Assembly: GCA_021323335.1 (NCBI GenBank)
Contig: JAJTCN010000029.1
Location: 1-33,817, forward strand
Direction: 5' to 3'
Origin: Ramlibacter sp.
Lineage (GTDB): Bacteria > Pseudomonadota > Gammaproteobacteria > Burkholderiales > Burkholderiaceae_C
DNA length: 33,817 bases
In this document: in pieces, positions 7,061 through 16,610 of the stretch
Position numbering within the stretch: position 1 is the first letter of the stretch
Layout of the letters: each line of letters starts with the position of its first letter
The notes under the pieces: generated by a model
Databases searched by the model: none
What the model was told of the DNA's origin: nothing
Seen by the model: the letters and a program-made list of their open reading frames with translations, nothing else
Made by a program: the position numbers and the translations under genes

Positions 7061-8735
7061 ACTTCTTGTCCCGCAGTTCCCGCCGCAGGATCTTGCCCAC
7101 CGGCGTCTTGGGCAGGTCGGTGCGGAACTCGATGACGCGCGGGCGCTTGTAGCCCGTCAGGTTGGCCTGGCAGAACTCGCGCACCTGGTCTTCCGTGAGC
7201 GCCGGGTCCTTCTTGACGATCACCAGCTTCACGGCCTCGCCCGTCTTGTCGTCGGCCACGCCGACCACCGCGCACTCCATCACGCCGGGCATCTGCGCCA
7301 CCACTTCCTCCACCTCGTTCGGGTACACGTTGAAGCCGGAGACCAGCACCATGTCCTTCTTGCGGTCGACGATCTTGAAGTAGCCGCGCTCGTCCATGAT
7401 GCCGATGTCGCCGCTCTTGAAGTAGCCGTCGGCGGTCATGACCTTGGCGGTCTCGTCCGGGCGCTGCCAGTAGCCGGCCATCACCTGCGGGCCCTTGATG
7501 GCGATCTCGCCCGGCTGCCCCACCGCGACTTCACGGCCGTCGTCGTCGATGCACTTCATGAAGGTGGAGGGCAGCGGCACGCCGATGGTGCCGGTGAACT
7601 CGGTGCTGGTCACCGGGTTGCAGCTCGCCGAGGGCGAGGTCTCGGACAGGCCGTAGCCTTCGCAGATCGGGCAGCCCGTCTTCTGCAGCCACAGCTTGGC
7701 CACCGCGCCGGTGACCGCCATGCCGCCGCCCACCGAGATCTTCAGGTGGGACCAGTCCACCTTGTTGAAGTCCGGGTGGTTGGCCAGGCCGTTGAACAGC
7801 GTGTTGACGGCCGGGAAGGTGTGGAACTTCTGCTTGGACAGCTCCTTCAGCACCGCCGGCAGGTCGCGCGGATTCGGGATGAGGATCAGCTTGGCGCCGG
7901 TGCGCATCGACAGCATCATGCCGACCGTGAACGCGAAGATGTGATACAGCGGCAGCGCGCAGACGCCGGTGGGCTGCTCGTTGGGGTCCAGCTTGTCGGT
8001 GGCCGGCTTGTTCCAGGCCTCCGACTGCAGCACGTTGGCGATCACGTTGCGATGCAGCAGCACCGCGCCCTTGGAGACGCCGGTGGTGCCGCCGGTGTAC
8101 TGCAGCACGGCGACGTCGTCGTGGCGGATCTCCGGCTTGCGCAGCGTGCCGCGGGTGCCGCGGTCGATCGCATCCTTGAACTTCACGGCGCCGGGCAGGC
8201 TGAACGCCGGCACCATCTTCTTGACCTTGCGCACGACGTAGTTGACCAGCGTGCCCTTCAGCCCGCCGAGCATGTCGCCCATGCTGGCCAGCACCACGTG
8301 CTTGACCGGCGTGTTGGCGATGCACTGCTGCAGCGTGGCGCCGAAGTTCTCGATGATGACGATGGCCTTCGAGCCAGAATCCTTGAGCTGGTGCTCGAGC
8401 TCGCGCGGGGTGTACAGCGGGTTCACGTTCACCACCACGAAGCCGGCGCGCAGGATGGCCGCCACCGCCACCGGGTACTGCGGGCAGTTCGGCATCATGA
8501 TGGCGACCCGCTCGCCCTTGGCCAGGCCCAGGCCCTGCAGGTAGGCGGCGAAGGCGCGGCTGAGCGAATCGGTCTCGCCGAAGGTGACCTCCTTGCCCAT
8601 GAACACGTACGCCGTGCGCGCGGCGTACTTCTGGAAGCTCTCCTCCATCAGCTGCACCAGCGAGGCGTACTGGGAGGCGTCGATGTCGGCCGGCACCCCT
8701 TGCGGGTAGGCGCCGAGCCAGGGGCGGTTGTCCAT
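7059..8735 (-). CDS. fadD: Long-chain fatty acid-CoA ligase
   Basis: This ANL-superfamily ligase of 558 aa activates long-chain fatty acids to acyl-CoA in two steps through an acyl-AMP. It carries the P-loop YTGGTTGVSKGA (from about residue 213), the YGLSETSP motif, the hinge and FACS region (DGYFKSGDIG, VDRKKDMVLVSGFNVYPNEVE), and the catalytic Lys near the C-terminus (PKTPVGKILRREL). I chose ATG 8735 because AGGAGA lies 8 bases upstream; the in-frame ATG at 8756 overlaps the pntB stop and lacks such a site. It is the last gene of pntA-pntB-fadD. That pairing could supply NADPH and acyl-CoA to lipid metabolism (inference). Confidence 0.93.
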   Translation of the reverse strand: MDNRPWLGAYPQGVPADIDASQYASLVQLMEESFQKYAARTAYVFMGKEVTFGETDSLSRAFAAYLQGLGLAKGERVAIMMPNCPQYPVAVAAILRAGFVVVNVNPLYTPRELEHQLKDSGSKAIVIIENFGATLQQCIANTPVKHVVLASMGDMLGGLKGTLVNYVVRKVKKMVPAFSLPGAVKFKDAIDRGTRGTLRKPEIRHDDVAVLQYTGGTTGVSKGAVLLHRNVIANVLQSEAWNKPATDKLDPNEQPTGVCALPLYHIFAFTVGMMLSMRTGAKLILIPNPRDLPAVLKELSKQKFHTFPAVNTLFNGLANHPDFNKVDWSHLKISVGGGMAVTGAVAKLWLQKTGCPICEGYGLSETSPSASCNPVTSTEFTGTIGVPLPSTFMKCIDDDGREVAVGQPGEIAIKGPQVMAGYWQRPDETAKVMTADGYFKSGDIGIMDERGYFKIVDRKKDMVLVSGFNVYPNEVEEVVAQMPGVMECAVVGVADDKTGEAVKLVIVKKDPALTEDQVREFCQANLTGYKRPRVIEFRTDLPKTPVGKILRRELRDKK

Positions 8736-8752
8736 GCTCGTTGTCTCCTGTT

Positions 8753-10165
8753 TCATGACTTCAGCGCGCCGAGAACCTCGTCCAGCATCTTCTTGGCGTC
8801 ACCGAACAGCATGCGGTTGTTGTCCTTGTAGAAGAGCGGATTGTCCACGCCGGCGTAGCCGGACGCCATGCCGCGTTTCATCACGATGGACGTCTTGGCC
8901 TTCCACACTTCCAGCACCGGCATGCCGGCGATCGGGCTGCCCGGGTCGTCCTGCGCGGACGGGTTCACGATGTCGTTGGCGCCGATCACCATGGCCACGT
9001 CCGTCTGCGGGAAGTCCTCGTTGATCTCGTCCATCTCCAGAACGATGTCGTAGGGCACCTTGGCCTCGGCCAGCAGCACGTTCATGTGGCCCGGCATGCG
9101 GCCGGCGACCGGATGGATGCCGAAGCGCACGGTGACGCCCTTCTCGCGCAGCAGCCGGGTGATCTCGAACACCGTGTGCTGCGCCTGCGCCACCGCCATG
9201 CCGTAGCCCGGCACGATGACCACGGTCCTGGCGTCGCGCAGCAGTTCGGCCGTCTCGGCGGCGGTGATCGGGGATACCTCGCCCTCGGGCTGGGCAGAGT
9301 CGCCCTGGGTCACGGTGCCGCCCCCGGTGCCGAAGCCGCCGGCGATCACGCTCAGGAAGTTGCGGTTCATCGCGCGGCACATGATGTACGACAGGATGGC
9401 GCCCGAGGACCCGACCAGCGCACCCACCACGATCAGCAGGTCGTTGCTCAGCATGAAGCCCGTGGCGGCCGCGGCCCAGCCCGAATAGCTGTTCAGCATC
9501 GAGACCACCACCGGCATGTCCGCGCCGCCGATGGCCATCACCATGTGTACGCCGAACAGCAAGGCGATGACGGTCATGATGACCAGCGGCAGCATGCCCG
9601 CCGATATCGTCTCGGCCTGCAGGAAGGCCCAGCCGAAATAGATGACGATCAGCAGGCCGGCGAGGTTGAGCAAGTGGCGTCCCGGCAGCAGCAGGGGCTT
9701 GCCGCCGATCTTGCCGGACAGCTTGCCGAAGGCGACGATCGATCCCGAGAAGGTGACCGCGCCGATCAGGATGCCGATGTAGATCTCCATCTCGTGGATG
9801 GACTTCTCCGCCACGGTCGGGAAGACGGTGGACGTGTCGACGTAGCTGGCGAAGCCGACCAGGCAGGCCGCGAGGCCGACCAGGCTGTGCATCAGCGCGA
9901 CCAGCTCCGGCATCTGCGTCATCTGCACCTTCTTCGCGGCGACCAGGCCGACGGCGCCGCCGACGACCAGGGCGCCGACGATCCAGGCGTAGCCGGCCGG
10001 CGTCACCCGCGGGCTGAGCACGGTGGCCAGGACGGCCAGCGCCATCCCGATCATGCCGAACAGGTTGCCGCGGCGGGCGGTCTCCGGATTCGACAGGCCG
10101 CCCAGGCTCAGGATGAAGAGGATGGTGGAAGCGATGTACGAGACGGTGGCGAGGCTTGCGTTCAT
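8753..10165 (-). CDS. pntB: NAD(P) transhydrogenase subunit beta
   Basis: This 470-aa protein matches the PntB length and layout: an N-terminal block of about eight or nine membrane helices, then the NADP(H)-binding domain III. Domain III shows [13 protein letters not shown], the [12 protein letters not shown] segment, GANDIVNP, and the [17 protein letters not shown] end region. With PntA it forms the proton-translocating transhydrogenase of the inner membrane that makes NADPH from NADH using the proton motive force. The gap to pntA is only 12 bases and carries an AAGAAGG ribosome binding site. Confidence 0.96.
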   Translation of the reverse strand: MNASLATVSYIASTILFILSLGGLSNPETARRGNLFGMIGMALAVLATVLSPRVTPAGYAWIVGALVVGGAVGLVAAKKVQMTQMPELVALMHSLVGLAACLVGFASYVDTSTVFPTVAEKSIHEMEIYIGILIGAVTFSGSIVAFGKLSGKIGGKPLLLPGRHLLNLAGLLIVIYFGWAFLQAETISAGMLPLVIMTVIALLFGVHMVMAIGGADMPVVVSMLNSYSGWAAAATGFMLSNDLLIVVGALVGSSGAILSYIMCRAMNRNFLSVIAGGFGTGGGTVTQGDSAQPEGEVSPITAAETAELLRDARTVVIVPGYGMAVAQAQHTVFEITRLLREKGVTVRFGIHPVAGRMPGHMNVLLAEAKVPYDIVLEMDEINEDFPQTDVAMVIGANDIVNPSAQDDPGSPIAGMPVLEVWKAKTSIVMKRGMASGYAGVDNPLFYKDNNRMLFGDAKKMLDEVLGALKS

Positions 10166-10177
10166 GTCCGTGCCTTC

Positions 10178-11791
10178 TTATTTGCGGAACATCGCCAGCA
10201 TGCGCCGCGTCACCGCGAAGCCGCCGAACATGTTGACGGCCGTGAGCGCCAGCGCGAACACGGCCAGGCCCAGGATCACCTGGTTCGGCCGGTCCGCCCC
10301 GCCGCTCCCGGTCAACGGCGGCGCCACCTGCACCAGCGCACCGATCGCGATGATCGACGAGATGGCGTTGGTCACGCTCATCAGCGGCGTGTGCAGCGAC
10401 GGCGTCACGTTCCAGACCACCATGTAGCCGACGAAGCAGGCCAGCACGAAGACGGTGAAGTGCGACAGGAAGCTGGCGGGCGCGTACAGGCCGACCAGCA
10501 GGAACAGCAGCGCGCCGACGCCGAACACGATGGCCAGCGACCTGGCCGACATGGGCTCGCTGGCGCCATGGCCGTGGCCTCCTTTGCTCGCGACGACGGG
10601 CGCGGCCGCTGCCTTGGGCTTGGCGGCCGGTATCTTCGGTGGCGGCGGCGGCCAGGTGATGCTGCCTTCCTTGACCACGGTCAGGCCGCGGATCGCATCG
10701 TCGTCCATGTTGACGTCGAGGCGGCCGTCCTTGGCCTTGCACAGCTCCTCGGTGACGCGCAGCAGATTGTTGGAATAGAGCGTGGACGCCTGCTTGGCCA
10801 GGCGGCTCACCAGGTCCGTGTAGCCGACGATGGTGACGCCGTGCTTCACCACGGCCTGGCCGGGCTCGGTCAGCTCGCAGTTGCCGCCCTGCTCCGCGGC
10901 CATGTCGACGATCACGCTGCCGGGCTTCATGCTGCGCACCATCTCGGCGGTGATCAGCTTGGGCGCCGGCTTGCCGGGGATCAGCGCCGTGGTGATGATG
11001 ATGTCGGCGTCCTTGGCCTCGCGCGCATACATGTCGCGCTGGGCCTGCTGGAAGCCTTCGCTCATGACCTTGGCGTAGCCGCCGCCGCCCGAGCCTTCTT
11101 CCTCGTAGTCGACCTTGACGAATTCGCCCCCGAGGGAGACGACCTGGTCGGCCACCTCGGCGCGGGTGTCGTTGGCGCGGACGATGGCGCCCAGGTTGGC
11201 CGCGGTGCCGATGGCGGACAGGCCCGCCACGCCCGCGCCCGCGATGAACACGCGCGCCGGCGGGATCTTGCCCGCCGCCGTGACCTGGCCATTGAAGAAG
11301 CGGCCGAAGGCATTGGCGGCCTCGATCACGGCGCGGTAGCCGCTGATGCCCGCCATGGAGGTCAGCGCGTCCATCTTCTGCGCGCGCGACAGCTGGCGCG
11401 GCAGGGAGTCGATGGCCAGCACGGTGGCGCGGCGCGTCGCCAGCTGCTGCATCAGCTCCGGGTTCTGCGCCGGCCAGATGAAGCCGATGAGCGTCGCGCC
11501 TTCGCGCAACATCTGCGCTTCCTGCGGCGTGGGCGGCCGCACCTTGAGGACGACGTCGGCGCGCGACCAGAGCTGCATCGCGTCGGGCACCACTTCGGCC
11601 CCCGCGGCTCTATAGGTATCGTCGGCAAAATTCGCGGCGTCGCCCGCCCCGCTTTCCACCGCGACGGCGAAGCCGAGCTTGACCAGCTTGGCGACGACCT
11701 CCGGCACCGTGGCGACGCGCTTTTCGCCAGGAGCCGTTTCCCGCGGGACACCGATCAACAGGGGCGGCACGGCAGGTGCAACGGTTTGCAT
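10178..11791 (-). CDS. pntA: NAD(P) transhydrogenase subunit alpha
   Basis: This 537-aa protein contains the NAD(H)-binding domain I (starts [15 protein letters not shown], with the [13 protein letters not shown] nucleotide-binding turn) and a C-terminal membrane part of about four helices. A low-complexity linker joins them ([18 protein letters not shown] followed by GGHGHGA). It is slightly longer than E. coli PntA because of that linker. The start is ATG 11791, with GAGGAGAAG upstream. It heads the pntA-pntB-fadD operon. The separate pntAa/pntAb split seen in some bacteria is not present here. Confidence 0.96.
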   Translation of the reverse strand: MQTVAPAVPPLLIGVPRETAPGEKRVATVPEVVAKLVKLGFAVAVESGAGDAANFADDTYRAAGAEVVPDAMQLWSRADVVLKVRPPTPQEAQMLREGATLIGFIWPAQNPELMQQLATRRATVLAIDSLPRQLSRAQKMDALTSMAGISGYRAVIEAANAFGRFFNGQVTAAGKIPPARVFIAGAGVAGLSAIGTAANLGAIVRANDTRAEVADQVVSLGGEFVKVDYEEEGSGGGGYAKVMSEGFQQAQRDMYAREAKDADIIITTALIPGKPAPKLITAEMVRSMKPGSVIVDMAAEQGGNCELTEPGQAVVKHGVTIVGYTDLVSRLAKQASTLYSNNLLRVTEELCKAKDGRLDVNMDDDAIRGLTVVKEGSITWPPPPPKIPAAKPKAAAAPVVASKGGHGHGASEPMSARSLAIVFGVGALLFLLVGLYAPASFLSHFTVFVLACFVGYMVVWNVTPSLHTPLMSVTNAISSIIAIGALVQVAPPLTGSGGADRPNQVILGLAVFALALTAVNMFGGFAVTRRMLAMFRK

Positions 11792-11917
11792 TTTTGTTTC
11801 TTCTCCTCGGTGGGACCTGTTGTGCGAGCTGAACGCAAGCTTACATGAAACCCTGTCGAGCTCCGCCCCCGAAAACAAGGGGTTCTCCCTTGCGCGCGCG
11901 CCCCGCGGCCCCATCTG

Positions 11918-13039
11918 ATGACCTTGCCTCCCGTCGCCCTCGTCTCCGTCGCGCTGCATCTCTATATCGGCGCCCGCCTGGTCCCGGCATTGCCGTCCCT
12001 GCCCGCTGGCGTGGCGGTGTCCGCGCTGCTCGTCGCCTCCGCGGTCCTGGTGCCCGCCGGACTGATGGCCCGGCGCTACCTGCAGCCGCCGGCGGCGGAC
12101 CGGCTCACCTGGGTCGGCATGCTGTTCATGGGACTGTTCTCGTCCCTGTTCGTCCTGACCTTCCTGCGCGACCTGCTGCTGCTTGGCTTCGCCATCGCCG
12201 GCGACGCGCCAGCGGACCTGCGCGCCGATTCGGCCATCGTGGTGCTGCTGCTGGCCCTGGGGCTCACCGCCCTCGGCTACTTCAATGCCCGGCGGACGGC
12301 CGCCGTGCGCCGCGTGCAGGTGCCGCTGCCCTCGCTGGACCCGGCGCTGGCCGGCTTCCGCATCGTCCAGATCAGCGACATCCACGTCGGACCCACCATC
12401 AAGCAGGACTACCTGCAGGCCATCGTGGAGCGGGTGAATGCGCTGGACCCCGACGTCATCGCCATCACCGGGGACCTGGTCGACGGGTCGGTGCCGGAGC
12501 TTGCGCGGCACGTCGCGCCGCTGGCCGGGCTGCGCGCGCGGCATGGCGTGTACTTCGTCACCGGCAACCACGAGTACTACTCCGGTGTGCATGGCTGGGT
12601 GGCGGAGCTGCAGCGCCTGGGCATCCGGGTGCTGCACAACGAACACGTCGTGCTGTCGCATGACGGCGCCTCGCTGGTGCTGGCGGGCGTGACCGACTAC
12701 ACCGCGCACCTCTTCGATCCCGCGCACCGCAGCGACCCCGCGGCGGCCCTGGCGGGCGCCCCCGAAGGCGTGACGCGCGTGCTGCTGGCGCACCAGCCCC
12801 GCACCGCGCCGGCTGCGGCGCTCGCCGGCTTCGACCTGCAGATCTCCGGCCACACGCACGGCGGCCAGTTCCTGCCCTGGAGCCTGTTCGTCCCGCTCCA
12901 GCAGCCCTACGTGGCCGGCTTGCACCAGCTCGGCCGTATGCGGATCTACGTCAGCCGTGGGACCGGTTATTGGGGTCCGCCGAAGCGCGTCGCTGCACCA
13001 TCTGAAATTTCAGAGCTGCTTCTGGCGGCGTCCGGCTGA
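11918..13039 (+). CDS. Membrane-anchored metallophosphoesterase (YkuE/YaeI-like)
   Basis: This 373-aa protein has four predicted membrane helices in the first ~130 residues, then a calcineurin-like phosphoesterase domain. All dimetal ligands are visible: DIH (Asp154, His156), GDLVDG, GNHEYY, a later HQPRT histidine, and GHTHGGQ. Relatives are phosphodiesterases, some acting on UDP-diacylglucosamine (LpxH/LpxG type) and others on unknown lipid substrates; the substrate here cannot be read from sequence. It is divergent from pntA with a 126-base gap. No strong Shine-Dalgarno is seen at ATG 11918. Confidence 0.87.
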   Translation: MTLPPVALVSVALHLYIGARLVPALPSLPAGVAVSALLVASAVLVPAGLMARRYLQPPAADRLTWVGMLFMGLFSSLFVLTFLRDLLLLGFAIAGDAPADLRADSAIVVLLLALGLTALGYFNARRTAAVRRVQVPLPSLDPALAGFRIVQISDIHVGPTIKQDYLQAIVERVNALDPDVIAITGDLVDGSVPELARHVAPLAGLRARHGVYFVTGNHEYYSGVHGWVAELQRLGIRVLHNEHVVLSHDGASLVLAGVTDYTAHLFDPAHRSDPAAALAGAPEGVTRVLLAHQPRTAPAAALAGFDLQISGHTHGGQFLPWSLFVPLQQPYVAGLHQLGRMRIYVSRGTGYWGPPKRVAAPSEISELLLAASG

Positions 13040-13104
13040 GTCCTACAGCCCGGCGGCGTCCCGTCCGACATGGCTGAGCTAGGCCGGGGGCGAACACTGA
13101 CCGC

Positions 13105-13827
13105 ATGGCACGTACGGCTTTCCTCCCCTTCCCCCTTGCAGGCGCTGGTGCAACCAACGTCATCTACCTGGGCGCGGCACATTGCCGGCGCAAATTCGAA
13201 CTGTTCTATCCCGATGGTTTCGAGGACGAAACCTACCTGGTGGCCGAGCGCTCGCACAAGGAGCGCGCCCACCTCGAATGGGAAACCGAGCTGGCCGCCG
13301 CCGACTTCCGCAAGCTGCTCGCCCGCGGCGAGTTCCGCGTCATCGCCGACATCGCGGTGCGCATCGAAGCGCGCGCCAGCCTGCTCTCCACCTTCGAACG
13401 CATGGCCTTGCGCGACGCGGTCAAGTCGACGGCGGGCGCCCGGCTGTTCGCCACCGAGCTGTATGGTTTCCTGCACGGCCCCGGGTCGGCGCAGCGCCGC
13501 TTCAACGACTGGCTGGAGGCGCTGGCCGACCTGCCGCAGCGCCAGAGCCGCGTGCTCACCTGGCCCGTGGCCACGGTGTTCGGCTTCATCGCCCGCCCGG
13601 ACCGGCACCTGCTGTTCAAGCCGCGCGCCACGCGCCGCGCCGCGCATCTCTACGGTTACGCCCTCGGCTACGACGCCAAGCCATCGTGGCCGATGTACCA
13701 GGACCTGATGACCTTCGCGGGCGTGGTGCGGCGCGACCTCGATCGCAAGCCCGGCTTCAAGGCCCGCGACATGATCGACCTGCAGTCCTTCATGTGGGTG
13801 CAGGGCGCGCCGGAGTACGAGGCCTAA
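13105..13827 (+). CDS. Conserved hypothetical protein, 240 aa
   Basis: This is a soluble mixed alpha/beta protein with no signal peptide or membrane helix. Recognisable blocks are the KFELFYPDGFEDETYLVAE start, LLSTFERMALRDAV in the middle, the TWPVATVFGFIARPDRHLLFKP segment (read in two parts), ATRRAAHLYG, and RDMIDLQSFMWV near the end. I recall similar unannotated proteins in beta- and alphaproteobacteria but know of no function. It may be a nucleic-acid-associated or restriction-related protein; that is a guess. Its TAA shares bases with the stop of the convergent membrane-protein gene. Confidence 0.7.
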   Translation: MARTAFLPFPLAGAGATNVIYLGAAHCRRKFELFYPDGFEDETYLVAERSHKERAHLEWETELAAADFRKLLARGEFRVIADIAVRIEARASLLSTFERMALRDAVKSTAGARLFATELYGFLHGPGSAQRRFNDWLEALADLPQRQSRVLTWPVATVFGFIARPDRHLLFKPRATRRAAHLYGYALGYDAKPSWPMYQDLMTFAGVVRRDLDRKPGFKARDMIDLQSFMWVQGAPEYEA

Positions 13828-14372
13828 ACCGCGCCACGCGCCCGGAGGCAGCGGATCGTCTCCTCGACCATCGGCAGCACGTTGAACACCAGCACGGCCA
13901 GGCCGGCCGCCGCCAGGTAGGCCGGCGGCCACGGCTGCGCCTTCTCCTGCAGCCCGAAGTCCGGCGTGCCGGCGTCGAACAGCGCCAGCACCTGGTCCCA
14001 CTGCATGACCGCGAGCAGCGCCAGGATGGCCAGCGGCAGCAGCTCCTGGAAGCTGTGCACCATCTGCTCCACCGGGCGGATCTCGCGCTTGGCCACCGTG
14101 TAGCGCAGCTCCAGGTAGGTGGTGAGTTCGTGGCCCAGGAAACCGGCGAAGGCGAGCAGCAGCACCGCCGCATCCACTTCGAACAGGGCGACGGCCAGCA
14201 GCACCAGCCCGCCCTGGGCCATCAGCAGCCAGTGCAGCAGGTTTTCGGGCAGGCCGCTGGTGCGGGCGATGGCGGTGCCGCGGTGGCAGGCCCAATCCGC
14301 GAGGCCGGCCGCTATCCACAGCGGAATCACCCCGTACATCAGGATGGCCTGGGCGGCTTCGACGCTGTTCAT
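13824..14372 (-). CDS. His-containing integral membrane protein in the exbBDD operon
   Basis: This 182-aa protein has about five hydrophobic segments. Polar residues form a conserved-looking set: ADWACHRGTAIARTSG, ENLLHW, FLGHELTTYLELRY, KREIRPVEQMVHSFQE. This matches a family of small membrane proteins of unknown function in Burkholderiales, sometimes mislabelled as diguanylate cyclase; no GGDEF motif is present. The repeated His/Glu residues at membrane edges suggest a metal or haem site (inference). The ATG overlaps the TGA of exbD by ATGA, so it is translationally coupled to the Ton-type motor genes. Confidence 0.7.
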   Translation of the reverse strand: MNSVEAAQAILMYGVIPLWIAAGLADWACHRGTAIARTSGLPENLLHWLLMAQGGLVLLAVALFEVDAAVLLLAFAGFLGHELTTYLELRYTVAKREIRPVEQMVHSFQELLPLAILALLAVMQWDQVLALFDAGTPDFGLQEKAQPWPPAYLAAAGLAVLVFNVLPMVEETIRCLRARGAV

Positions 14373-14791
14373 CGCGCGAACTGCTCCGATCCCACCAGGC
14401 CGATCTTGGCGAGCCCCAGCCGTTGCGCGCTCGTCAGGGCCGCCGCCACCGGCGCGTACTTCGCGCGCGGGTGGGCGCGCACATGGATTTCCGGCTGGTC
14501 GGGCTGCTGCGCCGCCTCACGCAGCTTCGCCTCCAGCGCTTGCCGGTCGGCCAGCGGCTCGCCGTTCCAGACGAAGCGGCCGGCCGCATCCACCTCCAGC
14601 TGCACGATCGCCGGCGGCACCGTCGGCTGGGGCGCATTGCGCCCCGGCATCTCCAGGGCCACGGCATGCAGCTGGATCGGGATGGTGATGATCAGCATGA
14701 CCAGCAGCACCAGCAGCACGTCCACCAGCGGCGTGGTGTTGATGTCCACGATCGGCTCGGGATCGGGCTCGGTGCCGGTGCGGATCATCAT
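14369..14791 (-). CDS. exbD: Biopolymer transport protein ExbD (second copy)
   Basis: The product is 140 aa: a short cytoplasmic N-terminus, a single membrane helix, and a periplasmic TolR/ExbD domain. The essential membrane Asp is in the TTPLVDVLLVLL segment. It starts with ATGATG whose first ATG overlaps the stop of the first exbD (ATGA). It differs from its neighbour in the N-terminal tail (TEPDPEPIVDI) and in the periplasmic part (QPEIHVRAHPRAKYAPVA). ExbD forms the stator of the proton-driven motor with ExbB. Confidence 0.9.
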   Translation of the reverse strand: MMIRTGTEPDPEPIVDINTTPLVDVLLVLLVMLIITIPIQLHAVALEMPGRNAPQPTVPPAIVQLEVDAAGRFVWNGEPLADRQALEAKLREAAQQPDQPEIHVRAHPRAKYAPVAAALTSAQRLGLAKIGLVGSEQFAR

Positions 14792-15213
14792 CGCGCGGGA
14801 GGCTCCGTCAGGAAGCCGATGCGGGCGATGCCGGCCTGCTGCGCGGCCAGCACGACGCGGCCCACCGGGTCGTAGTCCGCCCGCACGTCGGCGCGGATGT
14901 GCAGCTCGGGCTGCGGCTGCATCGCCGCCACCTTGCCGAGCAGTTCGGCCAGGCCGCTGGCATCCGGCAGCGGCGTGTCGAACCACCACGTGCGCCCCTG
15001 CGCGTCGACGGTCACGATCACGTTCTCCTGCTGGTCGTCGCGCCGCTGGTTCTGCTCCAGCGGCAGCGTCACCGCGATCGAACTGTTCACGACCGGGATG
15101 GTGATGAGGAAGATGATCAGCAGCACCAGCATCACGTCGACCAGCGGCGTGGTGTTGATCTCGGCGATGAGCGCGTCGTCGCCGGCCTGCTGGTCGCGAT
15201 AGCGGATCGCCAA
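14788..15213 (-). CDS. exbD: Biopolymer transport protein ExbD (first copy, TTG start)
   Basis: This 141-aa ExbD/TolR protein has its membrane Asp in the TTPLVDVMLVLLIIF helix and a periplasmic domain ending GRVVLAAQQAGIARIGF. Between the exbB stop and the conserved region there is no ATG. TTG at 15213, two bases after the exbB TGA and with AAGGGGG about 9 bases upstream, is the only sensible start and gives the same length as the second ExbD. It is coupled to exbB upstream and to the second exbD downstream. Confidence 0.88.
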   Translation of the reverse strand: MAIRYRDQQAGDDALIAEINTTPLVDVMLVLLIIFLITIPVVNSSIAVTLPLEQNQRRDDQQENVIVTVDAQGRTWWFDTPLPDASGLAELLGKVAAMQPQPELHIRADVRADYDPVGRVVLAAQQAGIARIGFLTEPPAR

Positions 15214-15215
15214 GC

Positions 15216-15968
15216 TCAGGCCCCCTTGCCGCCGGTGGCGAGCAGCACCGTGTGCAGGTCGGAGCCGAAGGCCCGCACCGTGTCCATCGCCACCTTGTTG
15301 CGCCGCACCAGCCAGTTGTAGCCCAGCACGGCCGGCACGGCGACGGCCAGGCCCAGCGCCGTCATGATGAGCGCCTCGCCCACCGGGCCCGCGACCTTGT
15401 CGATGGACGCCTGGCCGGAGGCGCCGATGCGCACCAGCGCGTTGTAGATGCCCCAGACCGTGCCGAACAAGCCCACGAAGGGCGCGGTCGAGCCGACGGT
15501 GGCCAGCACCGCCAGGCCCTCCTGGGTGCGGCTGTGCACGGTGCCGACGGCGCGCTCGATGCTTTGCGCCATCCAGGTGTTGAGGTCCACCTTGCCGATG
15601 AGGCCGTCGTGCTTCTGCGTCGCCTCCAGCGCCGACTCGGCGATGAAGCGGTAGGGACTGCCAGGCTGCAGCGCGTCCGCGCCCTGCCGCACCGTGTCCG
15701 CCTTCCAGAAACTGGCATTGGCCTGGCGGGCCTGCCCGCCCATGCGGGACTGGGCCAGCAGCTTGGTGACCAGCACGTACCAGCTGGCCAGCGACATGAC
15801 GACCAGGACCGCCAGGGTGGCGCGCGAGACGATGTCGCCCTGCGCCCAGAGCGCCCCCAGCCCGTACGGGTTGGCGGATGCGGGCGGCGCCTGGATGGCG
15901 GGAAGGTTGGACTGGCCAGCGGCGGCAGTCGCGGCGAGGAGAAGGAGGAACGCGGCGGCTCGATGCAT
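15216..15968 (-). CDS. exbB: MotA/TolQ/ExbB proton channel family protein
   Basis: This 250-aa ExbB-type motor protein begins with a cleavable-looking signal (MHRAAAFLLLLAATAAAGQS), as in many betaproteobacterial ExbB proteins. Three membrane helices follow: LAVLVVMSLASWYVLV near residue 55, then the pair around LATVGSTAPFVGLFGTVWGI and ALGLAVAVPAVLGYNWL. The start ATG 15968 is chosen from the signal peptide; the Shine-Dalgarno is poor. It leads the exbB-exbD-exbD-membrane protein operon and is divergent from the Nudix gene across 53 bases. Confidence 0.92.
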   Translation of the reverse strand: MHRAAAFLLLLAATAAAGQSNLPAIQAPPASANPYGLGALWAQGDIVSRATLAVLVVMSLASWYVLVTKLLAQSRMGGQARQANASFWKADTVRQGADALQPGSPYRFIAESALEATQKHDGLIGKVDLNTWMAQSIERAVGTVHSRTQEGLAVLATVGSTAPFVGLFGTVWGIYNALVRIGASGQASIDKVAGPVGEALIMTALGLAVAVPAVLGYNWLVRRNKVAMDTVRAFGSDLHTVLLATGGKGA

Positions 15969-16021
15969 GGAGGTGGGCGGGCTGGGGGCCCTCATTCTGC
16001 TGAAGAACAACATAATGCGCC

Positions 16022-16543
16022 ATGGACACACGCTGGAGACCGAGCGTCACCGTGGCCGCCGTCATCGAGCGTGACGGCCGCTTCCTGATGATCGAGGAGG
16101 AGACCTCCGAAGGACTGCGCATCAACAACCCGGCCGGGCACCTGGATCCGGGCGAGACGCCGGCAGAGGGCTGCGCCCGGGAAGCGCTGGAGGAGACCAC
16201 CTGGTCCTTCACGCCGACCGCGCTGCTGGGTGTCTATATCTCGCGCTTCCAGCGCTCCACCACCGGCGAGGACATCACCTACCTGCGCTTCGCCTTCACC
16301 GGCGATCTGGGCGAGCAGGTGCCGGGCCGCACGCTGGACCACGGCATCGTGCGCACGATGTGGATGTCGGTCGACGAGCTGCGCGCCACCGCCGACCGGC
16401 ACCGCAGCCCGCTGGTGCTGCGCTGCCTGGAGGACTATCTCGCCGGCGTGCGGTATCCGCTGGCGGCGGTGTATTGCGACCCGAGCATCCGAGGGCCGGG
16501 CGAGCAGCGGGACGAACCCAGCGGGGACGGCGAGGGGAAGTAG
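16022..16543 (+). CDS. Nudix hydrolase (NudJ-like)
   Basis: This 173-aa protein has a complete Nudix box, from GHLDPGETPAEGC to AREALEETTW, which binds the divalent metal and the diphosphate of a nucleoside diphosphate derivative. The N-terminal VTVAAVIERDGRFLMIEE and the later ISRFQ, TYLRFAF and DHGIVRTMWMS blocks resemble E. coli NudJ, a phosphatase of thiamine pyrophosphate precursors and nucleotides. nudJ lies just before mnmA in enterobacteria; here the two are also close but separated by the TonB-like gene. The C-terminal tail (RGPGEQRDEPSGDGEGK) is likely disordered. Confidence 0.88.
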   Translation: MDTRWRPSVTVAAVIERDGRFLMIEEETSEGLRINNPAGHLDPGETPAEGCAREALEETTWSFTPTALLGVYISRFQRSTTGEDITYLRFAFTGDLGEQVPGRTLDHGIVRTMWMSVDELRATADRHRSPLVLRCLEDYLAGVRYPLAAVYCDPSIRGPGEQRDEPSGDGEGK

Positions 16544-16569
16544 GCCCCGGCGACCACGCGTCGTCCCCC

Positions 16570-16610
16570 GTAGGGCGGGTTCGCGAAGCGACCCCGCCAT
16601 TCGCCCCTAC
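16570..16610. repeat. Palindromic intergenic element between convergent genes
   Basis: The inverted repeats GGCGGG (16574-16579) and CCCGCC (16593-16598) flank TTCGCGAA, with a second outer pairing GTAGGG../..CCCCTAC. The motif GTAGGGCGGGTTCGCGAAGC resembles repeated intergenic hairpins common in betaproteobacteria. It overlaps the stop of the TonB-like gene and follows the Nudix gene, so it may serve as a bidirectional terminator, although no T-run is present. Confidence 0.45.

Noticed and set aside
9086-11848. Long plus-strand frame opposite pntA and pntB
   Set aside because: The translation is His/Asp/Gly/Arg-rich with no domain, and it lies opposite two certain genes.
11876-11892. Hairpin CAAGGG/CCCTTG followed by TTTT on the minus strand, terminator-like
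   Set aside because: It lies upstream of pntA, with no minus-strand gene ending there. The stem is only 6 bp, so it is not called as a terminator; an operator or leader structure is possible but unsupported.
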